Assembly: GCF_009765445.1 (NCBI RefSeq)
Contig: NZ_WHOY01000031.1
Coordinates: forward strand, 1,755,644-1,819,643
Source: Pantoea sp. BAV 3049
GTDB lineage: Bacteria; Pseudomonadota; Gammaproteobacteria; Enterobacterales; Enterobacteriaceae
Direction of reading: 5' to 3'
Length of the DNA stretch: 64,000 nucleotides
Under the pieces are notes generated by a model that worked only from the letters and a program-made list of their open reading frames with translations, was not told the origin of the DNA and searched no databases. The stretch's first letter is position 1. Each line of letters starts with the position of its first letter. A program made the translations under genes and the position numbers. Of this stretch, positions 55,750 to 64,000 are shown in pieces.

Positions 55750-56649
55750 ATGGATAAAATTCACGCAATGCAGGTCTTTGTCAGGGTAGCTGAATTACAA
55801 AGTTTCACCCGCGCGGCCGAAAGCCTTGGATTGCCTAAAGGCAGCCTGTCGCGGCAGCTGCAGGCGCTGGAAAATGAGATGGGCACCCGGCTGCTGCACC
55901 GCACCACGCGGCGGGTACAGCTGACTCAGGATGGGCTGGTTTATTACGAGCGCTGCCGCGATGTACTGGCCACGCTGGAAGAGATGGATTCGCTGTTTCA
56001 GCACGATCCCGCCTCAATCAGCGGCCGCCTGCGGGTGGATATGCCGGTCAGCCTCGCCTGTGACTATATCCTGCCGCTGCTGCCGGACTTTCTGCAGCAG
56101 TATCCCGGCATTGAGCTGGAACTGAGCAGCAGCGACCGGCGCGTGGACGTGATCAGGGAAGGTTTTGACTGCGTGATCCGTGGCGGCGCGCTGGACGACT
56201 CCGGGCTGATTGCCCGTCCGCTGGGTATGCTGACCCAGATTAACTGCGCCAGCCCGGACTATCTGGAGCGTTTCGGAATCCCCGTCACGCTGGAAGACCT
56301 CGCCACCCACGCCGTGGTGCATTACAGCCAGCAGCTTGGCAGCCAGCCACAGGGGTTTGAGTTTTTTGACGGCAAAACCCGCCACTTTATCAAGACCGGC
56401 GGCACCGTCACCGTTAACAGCACCGAAGCTTATCGCGTTGCCTGTCTGTCCGGCCTGGGCATTATTCAGGCCCCTGAGTGCGGCATGCGTCAGGCGATAA
56501 AAGACAAAAGACTCATTGAAATCCTGCCACATTTTCGCGCAGAGCCCCTGCCCCTCTCGCTGATTTATCCCCACCGCCGCAACCTGGCGAGGCGGGTTCA
56601 TGTGTTTATGGAATGGCTGACTCAGGCGACAAAACGTTACGTAGCCTGA
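55750..56649 (+). CDS. LysR-family transcriptional regulator
   Basis: A 299-residue regulator of the large DhcR/CrgA-like branch, beginning MDKIHAMQVFVRVAELQSF. The helix-turn-helix is at about 18-40 (SFTRAAESLGLPKGSLSRQLQ). Divergent from the SDR gene over 116 bp, which includes the short inverted repeat GAGG-ATATTA-CCTC. It probably regulates that gene; the ligand is unknown. Confidence 0.9.
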   Translation: MDKIHAMQVFVRVAELQSFTRAAESLGLPKGSLSRQLQALENEMGTRLLHRTTRRVQLTQDGLVYYERCRDVLATLEEMDSLFQHDPASISGRLRVDMPVSLACDYILPLLPDFLQQYPGIELELSSSDRRVDVIREGFDCVIRGGALDDSGLIARPLGMLTQINCASPDYLERFGIPVTLEDLATHAVVHYSQQLGSQPQGFEFFDGKTRHFIKTGGTVTVNSTEAYRVACLSGLGIIQAPECGMRQAIKDKRLIEILPHFRAEPLPLSLIYPHRRNLARRVHVFMEWLTQATKRYVA

Positions 56650-56705
56650 CCGCCTGGCTATAATTTGACTTTGGCTACAATATTGAAGGATACGAAGAAG
56701 GTTTC

Positions 56706-57710
56706 ATGACGGAAAATAATTTAAAAGAAGTTCAGCAGCACGACGAGAAGCCGCTTATCGCGATTAAAACTGGCAACCAGACCGTTGATAAATCCATCAC
56801 CCGGGTCTCAAAGCTGGTGACCTGGTTCCAGGCCATTCCGGCTGTGGCGCATTTTATTCGCGCAGGGGAGCGCTTTAACGATCGCCTGGGCAGCCAGTTT
56901 GGTGCAGCGATTACCTATTTCTCTTTTCTTTCGCTGATCCCGATCCTGATGGTCTCTTTCGCAGCCGTGGGCTTTGTGCTGGCATCCAATCAGGATTTGT
57001 TGACGGAGCTGATCAACAAGATCGTCAATAACATCAGCGATCCAACGCTGGCCTCCACGCTGAAAAATACGGTGAATACCGCCGTGCAGCAGCGCACCAC
57101 CGTCGGCCTGACCGGGCTGCTGATTGCGTTGTACTCAGGCATCAGCTGGATGGGTAATTTGCGTGAGGCGATCCGTGCCCAGTCACGTGACGTCTGGGAG
57201 CGTAACGAGCAGGATAAAGAGAAGATCTGGATAAAGTATTCCCGCGATTTTATCTCGTTAATCGGGCTGGTACTGGCACTGATCATCACCCTGTCTCTCA
57301 CCTCCATTGCCGGTGCAGCGCAGGCGGCCATTGTCCGGGCGTTGGGACTGGACGGTATCGAGTGGCTGCGCCCGGCGATGACGTTAATTGCGCTGTCGAT
57401 TTCAATTACGGCTAACTATCTGCTGTTCCTGTGGATTTTCTGGATCCTGCCACGTCATAAGCCACGCAAGCGGGCACTGTTACGCGGCACGCTGCTGGCG
57501 GCGATAGGCTTTGAAGTGATTAAATTTATTATGACGCTGACGTTACCGAAACTGGCCTCTTCGCCTTCCGGCGCGGCTTTTGGTTCGGTACTGGGATTGA
57601 TGGCGTTCTTCTACTTCTTCGCCCGCTTAACGCTGTTCTGTGCGGCCTGGATTGCCACGGCAAAATATGCCGATGACAAGCCGGTTGAGTCACCTGCCGT
57701 TAAGCATTAA
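56706..57710 (+). CDS. yhjD: Inner-membrane protein YhjD (YihY/BrkB family)
   Basis: A 334-residue protein with five to six membrane segments after a polar N-terminal 50 residues. The segments RFNDRLGSQFGAAITYFSFL and SPSGAAFGSVLGLMAFFYFF are nearly the same as in E. coli YhjD. E. coli YhjD has been linked to export of lipid A precursors by suppressor genetics. In E. coli the gene is elsewhere, so its position here is a rearrangement. Confidence 0.93.
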   Translation: MTENNLKEVQQHDEKPLIAIKTGNQTVDKSITRVSKLVTWFQAIPAVAHFIRAGERFNDRLGSQFGAAITYFSFLSLIPILMVSFAAVGFVLASNQDLLTELINKIVNNISDPTLASTLKNTVNTAVQQRTTVGLTGLLIALYSGISWMGNLREAIRAQSRDVWERNEQDKEKIWIKYSRDFISLIGLVLALIITLSLTSIAGAAQAAIVRALGLDGIEWLRPAMTLIALSISITANYLLFLWIFWILPRHKPRKRALLRGTLLAAIGFEVIKFIMTLTLPKLASSPSGAAFGSVLGLMAFFYFFARLTLFCAAWIATAKYADDKPVESPAVKH

Positions 57711-57745
57711 GGCATTAAGACCAATCCGGGGCTGGCGACAGCCCC

Positions 57746-58504
57746 TTACGATTTCAGAATGCTGCAACTGTGATCCTGCAACTCTTCAGCAGAACCCCGG
57801 TTGAGCAGCAGCAGATTACGTTTGATCACCATCAGCACCCGGCGACCATCCTGTAATGAAGCCATCGCAATGCCGTATTTATACATCTCATCCCGCGCGC
57901 CGGGCAGTTCATTAGCCACCCGGATAAACGGGCTGGTCTTGATCAGTTCATCGCTGGTCAGCGTCCTTACCTGATACTCATGACTGCCCAACTGCTCGGA
58001 TTGCCACTTGCTGCTCAGTGAAGCATTCAGGCTGTCCAGTCGCTGGCGAATATCCGGACGCAGGCAGGAGATATGAATATGCAGCTGATTCTGCGTTCTG
58101 CCGCGAAGTGAATTGATGGCGAGTGCCACCGCGCTGTCATCAACAGGCTGGCCGCGTTTCTCTTCCATATAGTGACGGGAACGCCAGGCTTCGGCAAAGA
58201 AGTTGGGCGTCGAGGGATTGAGCACTTTCGGGCTTTCAATACCGGTTATTTTCTCCACCGGCATCAGTAAAAATTGCAGTGGACCCACGCGATCTTTCAG
58301 TACCACGTAGCTATTGTGAAGGTCTACCAGACGGCACGGGGTGGGATCGTTATTCTGCTGCTGATTAGGGACACACTTCTGGCTGACAATCCGCCACAGG
58401 GCATCGGAATTATTTTTATGATTGTATGCCACCGAGGCACAACCGGCCGTCAGGGCTATCGCAATTAGTGCCACTACAATCAGGACACGCTTTCGTCCCT
58501 GCAT
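57746..58504 (-). CDS. cdh: CDP-diacylglycerol diphosphatase
   Basis: Splits CDP-diacylglycerol into phosphatidate and CMP. Length is 252 residues. An N-terminal hydrophobic segment (about 6-22) ends in LTAGCASV, which acts as a membrane anchor and could be a weak lipoprotein site. The HIT-like catalytic motif is QLHIHISCLRPD (about 139-150). The start codon lies in the 3' arm of a long inverted repeat (58502-58564), so translation may depend on RNA structure. Confidence 0.95.
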   Translation of the reverse strand: MQGRKRVLIVVALIAIALTAGCASVAYNHKNNSDALWRIVSQKCVPNQQQNNDPTPCRLVDLHNSYVVLKDRVGPLQFLLMPVEKITGIESPKVLNPSTPNFFAEAWRSRHYMEEKRGQPVDDSAVALAINSLRGRTQNQLHIHISCLRPDIRQRLDSLNASLSSKWQSEQLGSHEYQVRTLTSDELIKTSPFIRVANELPGARDEMYKYGIAMASLQDGRRVLMVIKRNLLLLNRGSAEELQDHSCSILKS

Positions 58505-58564
58505 GATCGAAACCTCTGGTCATCACCTGCTCATAATGTAAACGAACAGGTGATGAAGATCATG
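58502..58564 (-). promoter_or_regulatory. Nested inverted repeats in the cdh leader covering the start codon
   Basis: Inner stem CATCACCTG/CAGGTGATG (58547-58555 with 58521-58529 in mRNA order, 17-nt loop). Outer stem CATGATC/GATCATG (58558-58564 with 58502-58508). The AUG of cdh lies in the outer 3' arm, and the AGAGG ribosome site lies in the bulge between the two stems. Confidence 0.55.
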
Positions 58565-58644
58565 TCAAATAATCAATCGCGGTGACCATTTAAAATGCTT
58601 TCAATTTTACCGGGTACAGGCGCTGCTCCGCTACCCTGGTTCTA

Positions 58645-59634
58645 TTATTCCGGCTTCATCACCTGGTCGTAAGTGCCGCCATCAGAGAAGTGGTCTTTCT
58701 GAGCTTTGGTCCAGCCACCAAATTTATTATCAATGGTGAACAGCTTCACTGGCGCGAAGGTACTGGCAAACTTCTTCGCCACTTCTGGATCGCGCGGGCG
58801 ATAGAAGTTCTGTGCGGCGATGGTTTGCCCTTCTGGCGAGTAAAGGTATTTCAGATACTCATCGGCAACTTTGCGGGTGCCGCGCTCATCGACAACCTTA
58901 TCCACTACGGAGACGGTTGGCTCGGCAAGGATAGACTCACTTGGGGTGATGATTTCATATTTATCTTTACCCAGCTTGTTGGCCAGATAAGCTTCGTTTT
59001 CCCATGCAATCAACACATCGCCTAACCCTCTTTCGACGAAGGTATTGGTTGCGCCACGTGCGCCTGAATCCTGCACTTCAACGTTTTTGAACAGCGCTTT
59101 GACGTAAGCCTGAGCTTTAGCCTGATCGCCATTGTTGTGGTCCAGCGCCCAGCCCCATGCCGCCAGATAGTTCCAGCGTGCGCCACCGGAAGTCTTTGGG
59201 TTCGGGGTGATCACGGACACGCCAGGCTTGGTTAAATCCTGCCAGTCATGGATCTGTTTGGGATTCCCCTTGCGGACCAGGAACACGATAGTGGAAGTAT
59301 AGGGAGCAGAGTTATCCGGCAAGCGCTTGATCCAGTTCTTGTCGATACGGCCGCGATCGGCAATCGCATCCACGTCGGACTGCAGTGCCAGCGTGACAAC
59401 ATCGGCACGGATGCCGTTGATAACGGAAGTGGCCTGTTTGCCAGAGCCGCCATGTGACTGACGGATCACGACATTGTCACCGGTTTCCTGCTTGTAATGC
59501 GCACTGAACGCCTTGTTGTACTGTTCGTACAGTTCACGGGTTGGATCGTAAGAGACGTTCAACAGCTGAATATCTTTTGCCAGCACACTGGTTGAGGCCA
59601 GTAACAGGGTTATGCCCACACTCCACTTCTTCAT
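58645..59634 (-). CDS. sbp: Periplasmic sulfate-binding protein
   Basis: Binds sulfate for the CysTWA importer. Start ATG at 59634 gives 329 residues, equal to E. coli, with a signal peptide [19 protein letters not shown]. The binding-site segments [13 protein letters not shown] and [10 protein letters not shown] are typical. It is followed by the structured cdh leader, not by a T-rich terminator. Confidence 0.97.
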   Translation of the reverse strand: MKKWSVGITLLLASTSVLAKDIQLLNVSYDPTRELYEQYNKAFSAHYKQETGDNVVIRQSHGGSGKQATSVINGIRADVVTLALQSDVDAIADRGRIDKNWIKRLPDNSAPYTSTIVFLVRKGNPKQIHDWQDLTKPGVSVITPNPKTSGGARWNYLAAWGWALDHNNGDQAKAQAYVKALFKNVEVQDSGARGATNTFVERGLGDVLIAWENEAYLANKLGKDKYEIITPSESILAEPTVSVVDKVVDERGTRKVADEYLKYLYSPEGQTIAAQNFYRPRDPEVAKKFASTFAPVKLFTIDNKFGGWTKAQKDHFSDGGTYDQVMKPE

Positions 59635-59744
59635 CACACGCGCTCCCAAAGGTTTTTTTGCTGTAAGAGAGCGTGACACAAAGTCTTTCACGATTTAAAG
59701 AATTAAAAAATAGCTGTAATAACTTAATGGAATAACGATTTGCA

Positions 59745-59770
59745 TAAAAAAGGCGCTGACAGCCAGCGCC
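59745..59770 (-). terminator. Intrinsic terminator after pfkA
   Basis: Stem GGCGCTG/CAGCGCC with a 5-nt loop. On the minus strand it is followed by six T residues. It separates pfkA from sbp. Confidence 0.93.
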
Positions 59771-59780
59771 CTGATTTTTA

Positions 59781-60743
59781 TCAGTAAAGTTTCTTGGCAG
59801 TATCCAGCCAGTCACCTTTAAACGGACGTTTCATGTTTTCAATCGCGTCGATGATGTCGTGGTGGACCATCTTCTCATTCTGAATACCCACGCAACGGCC
59901 GCCATAGCCCTGCAGCAGCAGCTCAATAGAGTAAGCGCCCATGCGGGAAGCCAGGATACGGTCATAGGCTACCGGTGCGCCGCCGCGCTGGATATGGCCC
60001 AGTACGGTGGAACGTGTTTCACGTTTCGTTTCGGCTTCGATGTATTTCGCCAGCTCGTCGATATCGCAGATGTGCTCGGTAATCGCCACGATGGCGTGTT
60101 TTTTCCCTTTAGCGATACCCGCTTTGATCTCCTGCACCAGTTCTTCGCGGGTGTAAGGGATTTCCGGCAACACGATAAACTCACAGCCACCGGCAATGGC
60201 TGCCGCCAGCGTCAGGTCGCCACAGTAGCGGCCCATCACTTCCACGATGGAAATACGCTGGTGCGAAGAGGAGGTGTCACGCAGGCGGTCGATAGCTTCC
60301 ACCACGGTTTCCAGCGCGGTGAAGTAACCAATGGTGTAGTCAGTCCCCGCCACGTCGTTATCAATGGTGCCAGGCAGGCCGATGCACGGGAAGCCCATCT
60401 CGGTCAGGCGCTTGGCGCCCATGTAGGAACCGTCGCCGCCAATAACCACCAGCGCATCAATGCCGCGCTTTTTCATGTTCTCAATGGCAACGGTACGCAC
60501 GGATTCTTCACGGAATTCAGGGAAGCGGGCTGAGCCAAGGAAAGTGCCGCCACGGTTGATCATATCGGACACGCTGTAGCGGTCCAGATTCACCATACGA
60601 TCTTCGTACAGCCCCAGATAGCCATCATAGATACCAAAAACTTCCAGATTCTCACTCAGCGCTGCGCGAACCACTCCCCTGATGGCAGCGTTCATGCCTG
60701 GAGCGTCACCGCCACTTGTCAGTACACCGATTTTTTTTATCAT
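59781..60743 (-). CDS. pfkA: 6-phosphofructokinase I
   Basis: Main committed step of glycolysis. Length is 320 residues as in E. coli. The ATP site [13 protein letters not shown] (about 11-23), [12 protein letters not shown] (about 102-113) and the catalytic aspartate in [11 protein letters not shown] (about 125-135) are intact. A Cra-like site lies about 115 bp upstream. Confidence 0.98.
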   Translation of the reverse strand: MIKKIGVLTSGGDAPGMNAAIRGVVRAALSENLEVFGIYDGYLGLYEDRMVNLDRYSVSDMINRGGTFLGSARFPEFREESVRTVAIENMKKRGIDALVVIGGDGSYMGAKRLTEMGFPCIGLPGTIDNDVAGTDYTIGYFTALETVVEAIDRLRDTSSSHQRISIVEVMGRYCGDLTLAAAIAGGCEFIVLPEIPYTREELVQEIKAGIAKGKKHAIVAITEHICDIDELAKYIEAETKRETRSTVLGHIQRGGAPVAYDRILASRMGAYSIELLLQGYGGRCVGIQNEKMVHHDIIDAIENMKRPFKGDWLDTAKKLY

Positions 60744-60857
60744 GACAACCTCTGAACTTGTTGATGCAAATTATAAATTCTGAACGCCGTTGGGGGGATC
60801 GACGCACGCTCGATCTTACGGACTGATAATGGCAATAGTATATCAAAGCCTGTGAGC

Positions 60858-60869
60858 TGAATTGATTCA
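60858..60869 (-). promoter_or_regulatory. Putative Cra (FruR) site upstream of pfkA
   Basis: The palindrome TGAATTGATTCA lies within GCTGAATTGATTCAGG and resembles the Cra consensus (TGAAWCGNTT core). E. coli pfkA is repressed by Cra at a related sequence. Confidence 0.5.
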
Positions 60870-60951
60870 GGTCAGTGATCATTCGCCTAAATTATTTGCG
60901 CTACGTCACGTTTTTTACACTGTAATGGTAAGCCATTTATTTTACTGGAAA

Positions 60952-61848
60952 TCATAGCTCATGCGGACGCTGTTCGGGAACCACCGAACAGGGGTCCTGG
61001 TGGATGGTGATATCCGCGCCAGGAAAACCTTTTAACAGAGCCTGCTCCACCTCTTCAGCAATCTGATGAGCCTTGAACAAAGGCAGATGATCGTCCAGTT
61101 CCAGATGCAACTGAATAAAGCGCGTAGGACCAGACTGGCGTGTACGAATATCATGGGCACCCTGCACACCCGGCCAGCTGGAGACGATAGTCATGATTTC
61201 CTGCTGATCCTCTTCCGGCAGCGCTCTGTCCAGCAGCGACTGCACCGCATCGTAGCCCATCCGCAATGCGCTGTAGAGAATATAAACGCCAATACCCAAC
61301 GCAAACAACGCATCGGCACGTTTAAAGCCATACCAGCTCAGCGCCAGGGCCAGTAAAATCGCGCCGTTCATGATCACGTCGGACTGGTAATGCAGCATAT
61401 CGGCCCGCACGGCCTGGCTGCGCGTCCGCCGCACCACCCAGCGTTGAAAAGTCACCAACACCATCGTTGAAAACAGCGCAATTAAAGTCACCACAATACC
61501 GACCAGTGGCGCCCGCATTTCATTGGGCGTGGCCATGTGCTGCAAGCCAGTCAGGAAGAGGAACAATGCAGAACCGGAAATAAACATACTTTGCGCCAGC
61601 GCGGCGAGGGATTCAGCTTTACCGTGGCCAAAAGTGTGTTCTTCATCGGCGGGTTGAAGGGAGTAGCGCACCACAAAAAGGTTGGTCAGAGAGGCAGCGA
61701 TATCCACCAGGGAATCCACTAAAGCCGCCAGCAGGCTGACCGAACCGGTATACCACCAGGCAAAAATTTTCACCAACAGCAGTAGCGAAGCCAGGGTCGT
61801 TGCCGCCAGCGCAGCACGGTTCACCAGGCGCGCGTAGTGTTGTTCCAT
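60952..61848 (-). CDS. fieF: Cation-efflux pump FieF (YiiP)
   Basis: Cation-diffusion-facilitator exporter of ferrous iron and zinc, driven by protons. Length is 298 residues, six membrane helices. The transport-site residues D45 and D49 lie in VDSLVDIA, and the second pair in LHYQSDV (about 153-157). The C-terminal cytoplasmic domain includes [14 protein letters not shown]. Located downstream of cpxP, as in E. coli. Confidence 0.97.
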   Translation of the reverse strand: MEQHYARLVNRAALAATTLASLLLLVKIFAWWYTGSVSLLAALVDSLVDIAASLTNLFVVRYSLQPADEEHTFGHGKAESLAALAQSMFISGSALFLFLTGLQHMATPNEMRAPLVGIVVTLIALFSTMVLVTFQRWVVRRTRSQAVRADMLHYQSDVIMNGAILLALALSWYGFKRADALFALGIGVYILYSALRMGYDAVQSLLDRALPEEDQQEIMTIVSSWPGVQGAHDIRTRQSGPTRFIQLHLELDDHLPLFKAHQIAEEVEQALLKGFPGADITIHQDPCSVVPEQRPHEL

Positions 61849-61895
61849 GCCACACTCCGTTCAGTTCAGTGCGCTAAGTATACTGGATTTGGGGC

Positions 61896-61954
61896 AAAAA
61901 AAACCCCGCCATCATGGCGGGGAAGACAGGGATAGTGTCTATGGCAAGGAAAAA
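61896..61954 (-). ncRNA. cpxQ: CpxQ small RNA from the cpxP 3' UTR
   Basis: The minus strand downstream of the cpxP stop contains TTTTTCCTTGCCATAGACAC and CCCTGTCTTCCCC, nearly the same as E. coli CpxQ. It ends in a terminator stem CCCCGCC/GGCGGGG and eight T residues. The predicted length is about 59 nt. In E. coli CpxQ is released from cpxP mRNA by RNase E and, with Hfq, represses envelope-protein mRNAs during Cpx stress. Confidence 0.9.
61904..61922 (-). terminator. Terminator of cpxP/CpxQ
   Basis: Stem CCCCGCC/GGCGGGG with a 5-nt loop, followed on the minus strand by eight T residues. It is the 3' end of CpxQ. Confidence 0.95.
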
Positions 61955-61967
61955 CAGGGATACTATG

Positions 61968-62477
61968 TTACTGGTTACTGCCGGTACTACTCACTGCCTG
62001 CAGCGATGAAGCCTGCTGCATGTTCGTTAGCTTGCGCATTTCGCTCATGCGCTGCTGGTGTTTCTGGTTCAAAACGTCCTGCTGGGTTGGTGTTAACAGG
62101 TGGTACATCTGGTTGCGAACGCGGGCCATCTCGACCTGCCGGGCAACTTCCGCCTGTGCTATTTGATCCAACCGGGCTTTATAGGCCGCTTCGTCAAATT
62201 TATCTGCGATAATCATGTCGTGCAGTTGTTCTAAATCGCTAATACTTATGGGAGAACGTTCATGACGCGCCTGCTGCATCAGATCCCGCATCTGTTGACG
62301 CTGCTGTTCAGTGAGATTGATGCCATCAAACATGTGACTCTGCGGGATTTGCGTCATACTGCGTGGCGCCGCATTGTCGTGATGCATCTCGTCAGTCGTC
62401 GTCACTTCTGTGGCCCACGCGGCGGAAAAACTCAGTATCAGCGCCGGTACCACAACGACGGCGGTAACTTTGCGCAT
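61968..62477 (-). CDS. cpxP: Periplasmic Cpx-system adaptor CpxP
   Basis: Periplasmic inhibitor of CpxA and adaptor for DegP degradation of misfolded proteins. Length is 169 residues with a signal peptide ending in SAAWA. Two LTxxQ motifs lie at 55-59 (LTEQQ) and 127-131 (LTPTQ). Divergent from cpxR with a CpxR box between, so strongly induced by envelope stress. The 3' UTR encodes CpxQ. Confidence 0.96.
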   Translation of the reverse strand: MRKVTAVVVVPALILSFSAAWATEVTTTDEMHHDNAAPRSMTQIPQSHMFDGINLTEQQRQQMRDLMQQARHERSPISISDLEQLHDMIIADKFDEAAYKARLDQIAQAEVARQVEMARVRNQMYHLLTPTQQDVLNQKHQQRMSEMRKLTNMQQASSLQAVSSTGSNQ

Positions 62478-62559
62478 CGTTAACTCCCAGGTTGGTTTCC
62501 ATATTTCGATTCAACGAGAGTGAGTCTACGGAACCAGCTGCAAACATGCGTCAGGCGGT

Positions 62560-62574
62560 GTAAAACTACGTAAA
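62560..62574. promoter_or_regulatory. CpxR-binding box between cpxP and cpxR
   Basis: GTAAA-ACTAC-GTAAA, an exact match to the CpxR consensus GTAAA-N5-GTAAA. It lies 83 bp upstream of cpxP and 55 bp upstream of cpxR. Confidence 0.93.
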
Positions 62575-62628
62575 GTCATGGAATGACAGCATTCGTTCAC
62601 GGTATTTTGCCTGCGGAGGGCAATAAAA

Positions 62629-63327
62629 ATGAATAAAATCCTGTTGGTTGACGATGACCGCGAATTGACTTCGCTACTGAAAGAATTACTTGAAATGGAA
62701 GGGTTTGACGTGACGGTTGCCGGTGACGGCGAACAGGCACTGGCCCTGCTGGACAGCTCAATAGATCTTCTGCTACTTGACGTGATGATGCCGAAGAAAA
62801 ACGGCATTGATACCCTTAAGGAACTGCGCCAGCAGCACCAGACGCCGGTCATTATGCTGACCGCCCGAGGAAGCGAGCTGGATCGCGTTCTGGGGCTGGA
62901 ACTGGGTGCCGATGACTATCTGCCGAAGCCGTTTAACGATCGTGAGTTGGTAGCCCGTATTCGCGCTATTTTACGCCGGTCAAACTGGAGCGAGCAGCAA
63001 CAATTGCACGACAACAGCTCTCCGACACTGGAAGTGGACAATCTGCGCCTGAATCCGGGCCGTCAGGAAGCGAGTTTTGACGACCTGGCGCTGGATTTGA
63101 CCGGCACGGAGTTTACCCTGTTGTATTTGCTGGCTCAGCATCTGGGGCAGGTCGTCTCCCGTGAGCATCTGAGCCAGGAAGTACTGGGCAAACGCCTGAC
63201 ACCGTTTGACCGCGCCATCGATATGCATATTTCAAACCTGCGCCGCAAACTGCCAGATCGCAAAGACGGTCACCCGTGGTTTAAAACGCTGCGTGGTCGG
63301 GGCTATCTGATGGTTTCCGCTACATGA
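62629..63327 (+). CDS. cpxR: Envelope-stress response regulator CpxR
   Basis: OmpR-type response regulator, 232 residues. The phosphorylated aspartate is D51 (LLLLDVMMPKKNG), with the conserved lysine at about 100 (YLPKPF). The C-terminal winged helix ends with KTLRGRGYLMV. It overlaps cpxA by 4 bp (ATGA), giving translational coupling. GGAGG lies before the start. Confidence 0.98.
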   Translation: MNKILLVDDDRELTSLLKELLEMEGFDVTVAGDGEQALALLDSSIDLLLLDVMMPKKNGIDTLKELRQQHQTPVIMLTARGSELDRVLGLELGADDYLPKPFNDRELVARIRAILRRSNWSEQQQLHDNSSPTLEVDNLRLNPGRQEASFDDLALDLTGTEFTLLYLLAQHLGQVVSREHLSQEVLGKRLTPFDRAIDMHISNLRRKLPDRKDGHPWFKTLRGRGYLMVSAT

Positions 63328-64000
63328 TTTCAAGTCTGACCACCCGCATCTTCGCCATTTTCTGGCTGACCCTGGCACTGGTGCTGATGCTGGTTTTGAT
63401 GGTGCCCAAGCTGGATACTCGCCAGATGACGCCGCTGCTGGATAACGAGCAGCGTCAGGGCATCATGATTGAGCAACACGTTGAGGCGGAGCTGATGCAG
63501 GATCCGCCAAACGACCTGATGTGGTGGCGCAGGTTATTCCGCGCCATTGATAAATGGGCTCCTCCTGGACAGCGCCTTTTGCTGGTCACCAGTGAAGGGC
63601 GCGTTATTGGCGCACAGCATAGCGAAATGCAGGTGATCCGTAACTTTATCGGCCAGTCCGATAACGCCGATCACCCGCAGAAAAAGAAATATGGCCGGGT
63701 TGAGATGATTGGCCCCTTTTCGGTACAGGACGGCGAGGATAACTACCAACTTTATCTTATTCGTCCAGCTGGCAGCTCGCAGCTCGACTTTATTAACCTG
63801 CTGTTCGACCGCCCGCTGCTGCTGCTGATTGTCACCATGCTGATCAGCTCTCCGCTGCTGCTGTGGCTGGCATGGAGCCTGGCAAAACCGGCGCGTAAGC
63901 TGAAACATGCGGCGGATGATGTGGCCGCAGGGAACCTGCGCCAGCGCCCGGAACTGGAATCCGGTCCGCAGGAGTTTCTGGCTGCGGGTTCCAGTTTTAA
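63324..64000 (+). CDS. cpxA: Sensor histidine kinase CpxA (5' part, cut by window end)
   Basis: The first 225 codons are open to the window end. The protein begins MISSLTTRIFAIFWLTLAL with the first membrane helix, has a periplasmic domain of about 130 residues, and a second helix around LLLLIVTMLISSPLLLWLAW, followed by the start of the HAMP domain (KLKHAADDVAAGNLRQRP). The kinase domain lies outside the window. Start ATG at 63324 overlaps the cpxR stop. Confidence 0.96.
   Translation, partial: MISSLTTRIFAIFWLTLALVLMLVLMVPKLDTRQMTPLLDNEQRQGIMIEQHVEAELMQDPPNDLMWWRRLFRAIDKWAPPGQRLLLVTSEGRVIGAQHSEMQVIRNFIGQSDNADHPQKKKYGRVEMIGPFSVQDGEDNYQLYLIRPAGSSQLDFINLLFDRPLLLLIVTMLISSPLLLWLAWSLAKPARKLKHAADDVAAGNLRQRPELESGPQEFLAAGSSF

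Noticed and set aside
45940-57745. Genomic island carried by a mobile element
   Set aside because: I see no integrase, transposase, tRNA border or direct repeats, so I describe it only as an accessory block.

Overview
This window is a stretch of an enterobacterial chromosome. Almost every housekeeping gene can be recognised by family, and the order murI-btuB-trmA-yijD-fabR-sthA-oxyR ... argH-argC/argE-ppc ... metF-metL-metB/metJ-rpmE-priA-cytR-ftsN-hslVU-menA-rraA-zapB-glpFKX ... fpr-yiiR-yiiQ-tpiA ... cdh-sbp-pfkA-fieF-cpxP/cpxRA is the backbone known from Escherichia coli. Several traits differ from E. coli: argG lies inside the arginine operon, a peroxiredoxin-glutaredoxin fusion gene is divergent from oxyR, emrD sits between glpX and fpr, yiiX and katG are missing, and there are mqo and phosphoketolase genes. 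I infer an Erwinia/Pantoea-type member of the Enterobacterales. The genus cannot be fixed from sequence reading alone.

Layout. 1-8.7 kb: cell-wall, cobalamin uptake, tRNA modification, fatty-acid control and redox genes (murI, btuB with its cobalamin riboswitch, trmA, yijD, fabR, sthA, oxyR, prx-grx). 8.7-14.5 kb: arginine biosynthesis, argCBGH divergent from argE over two ARG boxes. 14.8-17.4 kb: ppc. 17.5-23.0 kb: an accessory five-gene operon (DUF1537 kinase, class II aldolase, DeoR regulator, GntP permease, SAF-domain oxidoreductase) that looks like a variant four-carbon acid-sugar pathway. 23.3-28.6 kb: methionine genes metF, metBL and metJ with MET boxes. 28.7-37.6 kb: rpmE, priA, cytR, ftsN, hslVU with a heat-shock promoter, menA, rraA, zapB. 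38.0-41.6 kb: glycerol genes glpFKX. 41.7-45.9 kb: emrD, fpr, yiiR, yiiQ, tpiA.

45.9-57.7 kb: a second accessory block inserted between tpiA and cdh. It has a decayed MocR-type gene, mqo, phosphoketolase, a LysE exporter with a divergent MocR regulator, a GST, a PhzF protein, an SDR with a divergent LysR regulator, and yhjD. 57.7-64 kb: cdh, sbp, pfkA, fieF, cpxP with the 3'-UTR sRNA CpxQ, then cpxR and the 5' part of cpxA cut by the window edge.

The most unusual items are the tetronate-like operon with a non-standard dehydrogenase and repeated TTCACA elements, the accessory metabolic block next to tpiA, a perfect palindrome just before mqo, a hairpin covering the cdh start codon, and a terminator between argG and argH. 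I saw no CRISPR array, insertion sequence, prophage, tRNA or rRNA gene. I found no system that I would call clearly new.
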